Positions 61,388 through 64,000 of a stretch of 64,000 nt of DNA are shown one piece after another. Every line of letters starts with the position of its first letter. The first letter of the stretch is position 1. Both the position numbers and the translations under genes were made by a program. Origin of the DNA: Pseudomonas orientalis (GTDB taxonomy: Bacteria > Pseudomonadota > Gammaproteobacteria > Pseudomonadales > Pseudomonadaceae); NCBI RefSeq assembly GCF_001439815.1, contig NZ_JYLM01000001.1, forward strand, positions 1 through 64,000, read 5' to 3'. Below the pieces are notes generated by a model, which saw only the letters and a list, made by a program, of their open reading frames with translations, ran no database searches and was not told where the DNA came from.

Positions 61388-61966
61388 TCAGAGATGCATC
61401 CACGCCAGGCTGCCGAGCACCACGGCCACACCGCCAGCCGCGTATGACATACGCTTGAGCCACTCCTTGCGCGTGAGCAAGGTGATCGCCGCCAACGAAA
61501 TCGCGATCTGAATCGCCGTCATCGCCTGGGCCCAGCGATGGTGCTGGTGCAGCGCTTCCTCGGATTTTCGGTCCCATTCCAGAGAGGTGGCTTCAAGCTT
61601 TTCGGCTTGTTTGCGCACGTCTTCTTTCTGGCTTTTATAGCGCTGGATTTCGTCGTTGTAGTGCGCGGCGTCCACGCCGGGAATATGCGTGGCCAGTTCC
61701 GCCAGGTTCTGCCGGCTGGATTTGGCCTGGTAGTAATTCCACTGGTTGGCGGCTTCGGTCTTGATGATCGCGGCGTTGTTCTTGTCCATCGCCGCCTCGC
61801 TTTCGCTGGAGCCGGCCTGGTAGCTGAGCATGGCGCCAACGGTGGCCATGATGGCGGTCATCACCGCGATACGACTGGCGAAGGTGTCACCTTGGCGGTG
61901 GGCCTGTTCGGTGGTGTGCTCGAGGTGTTTTTCGTGGGGGCTGGGGACTTCGAAGGCTTCGGACAT
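61388..61966 (-). CDS. DUF4337 family membrane protein
   Basis: 192 residues. Two membrane regions (about 31-51 and 147-190) and a long helical middle part with NQWNYYQAKSSRQNLAELAT. The DUF4337 family is common in Pseudomonas; role unknown. Confidence 0.85.
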   Translation of the reverse strand: MSEAFEVPSPHEKHLEHTTEQAHRQGDTFASRIAVMTAIMATVGAMLSYQAGSSESEAAMDKNNAAIIKTEAANQWNYYQAKSSRQNLAELATHIPGVDAAHYNDEIQRYKSQKEDVRKQAEKLEATSLEWDRKSEEALHQHHRWAQAMTAIQIAISLAAITLLTRKEWLKRMSYAAGGVAVVLGSLAWMHL

Positions 61967-62019
61967 GGCGGCGTCTATGAAAAGGCAGGGGAGCCTGATT
62001 CTTCAACAGTGCGGCTGTC

Positions 62020-62385
62020 TCAAGCCTGTCGATAACGTCGGATCAGGTGCCCATACACCGCAATGTTGATCAACAGCACCAGCGCGCCCAGGCCCAGTTG
62101 GATCTGCGGCGTAAGCCCGGCCGGGTAAATCAGCGCGATGATGTAATGTTCGATGAAGCCTGCGCCATAACCCTCCTGCCCGGCCATATGGCGTAACAGG
62201 TTTTCCCAGCGGGTGAGCGGGCAGGGCAGGTGAAACACCTCGACGGCAATGCCCCAGGCGGCTGCGGGCAGGTGCAGCCAGATCAGCGGTCGCCATTTGA
62301 GCGCCAACAGGCCACCGAACAGCACGAACAGGATGAAGCATAAATGGAACAGCACCAGGCTGTCGGCGGCTAGACGAAAGAGCAT
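62020..62385 (-). CDS. DUF2784 family membrane protein
   Basis: 121 residues from MLFRLAADSLVLFHLCFILF; about three membrane helices with LKWRPLIWLHLPAAAWGIAV and the conserved CPLTRWENLLR. Role unknown. The upstream extension is rejected. Confidence 0.87.
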   Translation of the reverse strand: MLFRLAADSLVLFHLCFILFVLFGGLLALKWRPLIWLHLPAAAWGIAVEVFHLPCPLTRWENLLRHMAGQEGYGAGFIEHYIIALIYPAGLTPQIQLGLGALVLLINIAVYGHLIRRYRQA

Positions 62386-62492
62386 CGCAGGTACTTCTAA
62401 GGGAAAGCAGGCAGTGTAAAGGGTTGCCCGCAAGCGAGTGCGGCCGTTATTGTGCTGAAACCATTTAGTCCTTCCCCCAAGGTTCTGTTGTG

Positions 62493-63179
62493 ATGAATGC
62501 ACCGCGTACCGCTGTCCCGATCAAGGCCGTTATTTTCGATATGGACGGGTTGTTGCTGGATACCGAAGGCATCTATACCGAAGTCACGCAAATCATTGCC
62601 GAACGCTACGGCCGCACCTATGACTGGAGCATCAAGCAGCACATCATCGGGCGCGGTGCACAGGACCTGGCCGACTACGTCGTCAAGGCGCTGGACCTGC
62701 CGATTACACCGGCCGAGTTTCTCGAGATCCGTGAGCCGCTGATGAGCGAGCGTTTCCCCAAGGCCCTGGGCATGCCCGGCGCCGAGGCGTTGGTACGGCA
62801 TTTGAAGGCGCATCACATTCCGATTGCCGTGGGCACCAGTTCGTCGCGCAATTCGTTCGGCCACAAGACCACCTTGCACCGCGAGTGGTTTGGCCTGTTC
62901 GACACCATCGTCACCGCCGACGACCCGGAAGTCGGCGCCGCCAAGCCTGCGCCGGATATCTTCCTCACCGCAGCGCGTCGCCTGGGCGTGGCGCCTGAGG
63001 ATTGCCTGGTGTTCGAGGACTCGCCATTCGGCGTGACGGCGGCGAAAGCGGCGCACATGACCGCCATCGCCGTGCCCGATGAGGCCATGGCTGACAGCAA
63101 GTATCAGCATGCCGACCAGATTATCCGCAGGCTGGCGGAGTTTGATCTGGCGGCCTATGGCTTGCCACCCATGGCCTGA
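62493..63179 (+). CDS. HAD-IA phosphatase (beta-phosphoglucomutase-like)
   Basis: 228 residues. Motif I FDMDGLLLDTEGIY, motif II VGTSSSRNS, motif III Lys in GAAKPAPDIF, motif IV VFEDSPFGVTAAKAA. Resembles the YniC/GPP1-like group that acts on sugar phosphates. ATG at 62493 with GTG one codon before. Confidence 0.9.
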   Translation: MNAPRTAVPIKAVIFDMDGLLLDTEGIYTEVTQIIAERYGRTYDWSIKQHIIGRGAQDLADYVVKALDLPITPAEFLEIREPLMSERFPKALGMPGAEALVRHLKAHHIPIAVGTSSSRNSFGHKTTLHREWFGLFDTIVTADDPEVGAAKPAPDIFLTAARRLGVAPEDCLVFEDSPFGVTAAKAAHMTAIAVPDEAMADSKYQHADQIIRRLAEFDLAAYGLPPMA

Positions 63180-63195
63180 TTCAGCACAGGGCAAA

Positions 63196-63368
63196 ATGTG
63201 GGAGGGGGCTTGCCAGTCAGTAAGCGTACACCGACCTTTGTAGGAGCGAGCTTGCTCGCGAAAAACGTCAACGATAACGCGTGCTTTCTGAATGAACGCG
63301 GTGCCTGTGAGTTTTTCGCGAGCAAGCTCGCTCCTACAGACGGCATTAGGGCAAGCCCCCTCCCACAT
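63196..63368. repeat. Nested REPIN: one type inside the other
   Basis: Outer arms ATGTGGGAGGGGGCTTGCC (63196) and GGGCAAGCCCCCTCCCACAT (ending 63368) flank a complete REPIN of the GGAGCGAGCTTGCTCGCG type (63239-63338). Same architecture as 51634-51793. Confidence 0.88.
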
Positions 63369-63392
63369 TGGTTATGCAGTATTGTAAAAATC

Positions 63393-64000
63393 TCAGGCGC
63401 TGAAACCACCGTCTATGGTCAGGCTGGCGCCCGTGATATAGCCCGCTTCCGGCCCGGCAAGATAGGCCACGAAACTGGCAATCTCTTCCACATGGCCATA
63501 GCGGCCCACCGCCATCAGCCCGATCAGGCTCTCGGCAAACTCACTGTTCGCCGGGTTCATATCCGTGTCCACCGGGCCTGGCTGCACGTTGTTGATGGTG
63601 ATACCCCGTGGCCCGAGGTCTCGCGCCAAACCTTTGGTCAAACCTACCAGCGCCGCCTTGCTCATCGCATACGGGCCGCCGCCGCCAAACGGCATGCGCT
63701 CGGCGTTGGTGCTGCCGATATTGATCACCCGGCCCCCTTCGCCCATATGTTTGGCGGCTTCCTGGGTGGCGATAAAGACGCTGCGCACGTTGATCGCCAG
63801 GGTCTGGTCGAAGTCTTCCAGCTTGAAGTCTTCCAGCGGGGCGATGGCCAGCACGCCGGCGTTGTTCACCAGAATATCCAGACGCCCAAACGCTTCGACG
63901 GTGGCGTTGACCGCAGTGCGAATCGCTGTGGCATCGGCGCTGTCGGCCTGAATCGCCAGGGCTTTGCCGCCTGCGCTGGTCACGCTGTCCTGCAGGGCTT
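63393..64000 (-). CDS. Short-chain dehydrogenase, 5' end outside the window
   Basis: About 200 C-terminal residues visible. NNAGVLAIAP, the catalytic Ser in INIGSTNAERM, Tyr-Lys in YAMSKAALVG, and the C-terminal GYITGASLTIDGGF. The cofactor-binding TGxxxGxG loop lies outside. Related to 3-oxoacyl-ACP-reductase-like and glucose/alcohol SDRs; substrate unknown. Confidence 0.9.
   Translation of the reverse strand, partial: ALQDSVTSAGGKALAIQADSADATAIRTAVNATVEAFGRLDILVNNAGVLAIAPLEDFKLEDFDQTLAINVRSVFIATQEAAKHMGEGGRVINIGSTNAERMPFGGGGPYAMSKAALVGLTKGLARDLGPRGITINNVQPGPVDTDMNPANSEFAESLIGLMAVGRYGHVEEIASFVAYLAGPEAGYITGASLTIDGGFSA

Overview
The window is chromosomal DNA from a fluorescent Pseudomonas, most likely of the P. 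fluorescens group. The evidence is the gene order rne-rluC-HAD-sppA-maf-yceD-rpmF-plsX-fabD-fabG-acpP-fabF-pabC-mltG-tmk-holB-tatD, which matches the P. aeruginosa PA2976-PA2959 order, together with GC-rich codon use and many REP/REPIN hairpins of the two kinds typical of this group (GGGGGCTTGCCCCC and GGAGCGAGCTTGCTCGCG cores).

Layout. 1-127: end of an IS3-family element. 128-700: low-information DNA with one small secretion-signal-like ORF. 784-3936 (minus): RNase E. 4695-18797 (plus): a long housekeeping block for pseudouridylation, signal peptide digestion, ribosomal protein L32, fatty acid synthesis, folate, murein and DNA polymerase III functions. It is disturbed by a 432-bp tandem triplication at the sppA/maf junction (7256-8553). 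18944-19061 (minus): an RgsA-like sRNA whose core is complementary to the acpP ribosome binding site in the same window. 19371-22516: TetR regulator, MoaA-like enzyme and two DUF proteins.

22586-38681 is accessory relative to the P. aeruginosa order, in which the DUF1285 gene is followed closely by the ETF genes. It holds a YegU/YegV/YegW-like operon with an NCS1 permease, stress-type small genes, an L-arabinose ABC transport operon (SDR-araFGH-IclR), an alcohol dehydrogenase with a divergent AraC regulator, and a 795-residue protein with a C-terminal OspG/NleH-like minimal kinase preceded by a hrp-box-like promoter. The last is the best candidate for a new effector.

38761-42612: electron-transfer flavoprotein system (ETF-QO divergent from etfBA) with operator-like repeats between. 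42685-52616: lipoproteins, a MocR regulator, RraB (an inhibitor of the RNase E encoded at the left end), an ATP-grasp/transglutaminase pair that lacks the usual alpha-E gene, and a cytochrome c. 52779-57110: a 31-residue membrane peptide, a fused thiolase/hydroxyacyl-CoA dehydrogenase remnant, an amidotransferase, CorA, an acyltransferase and a crotonase. 57431-57520: tRNA-Ser(GGA), followed by small accessory genes, including a DUF3077 gene with a strikingly structured leader and a DUF4160/DUF2442 pair. 59642-64000: EamA transporter with a His-rich tail, small membrane proteins, a HAD phosphatase and a truncated SDR gene.

Themes: RNA turnover (RNase E, RraB), the fatty-acid supply chain with its sRNA control, and repeated evidence of small-scale genome remodelling (triplication, nested REPINs, deletion scars).
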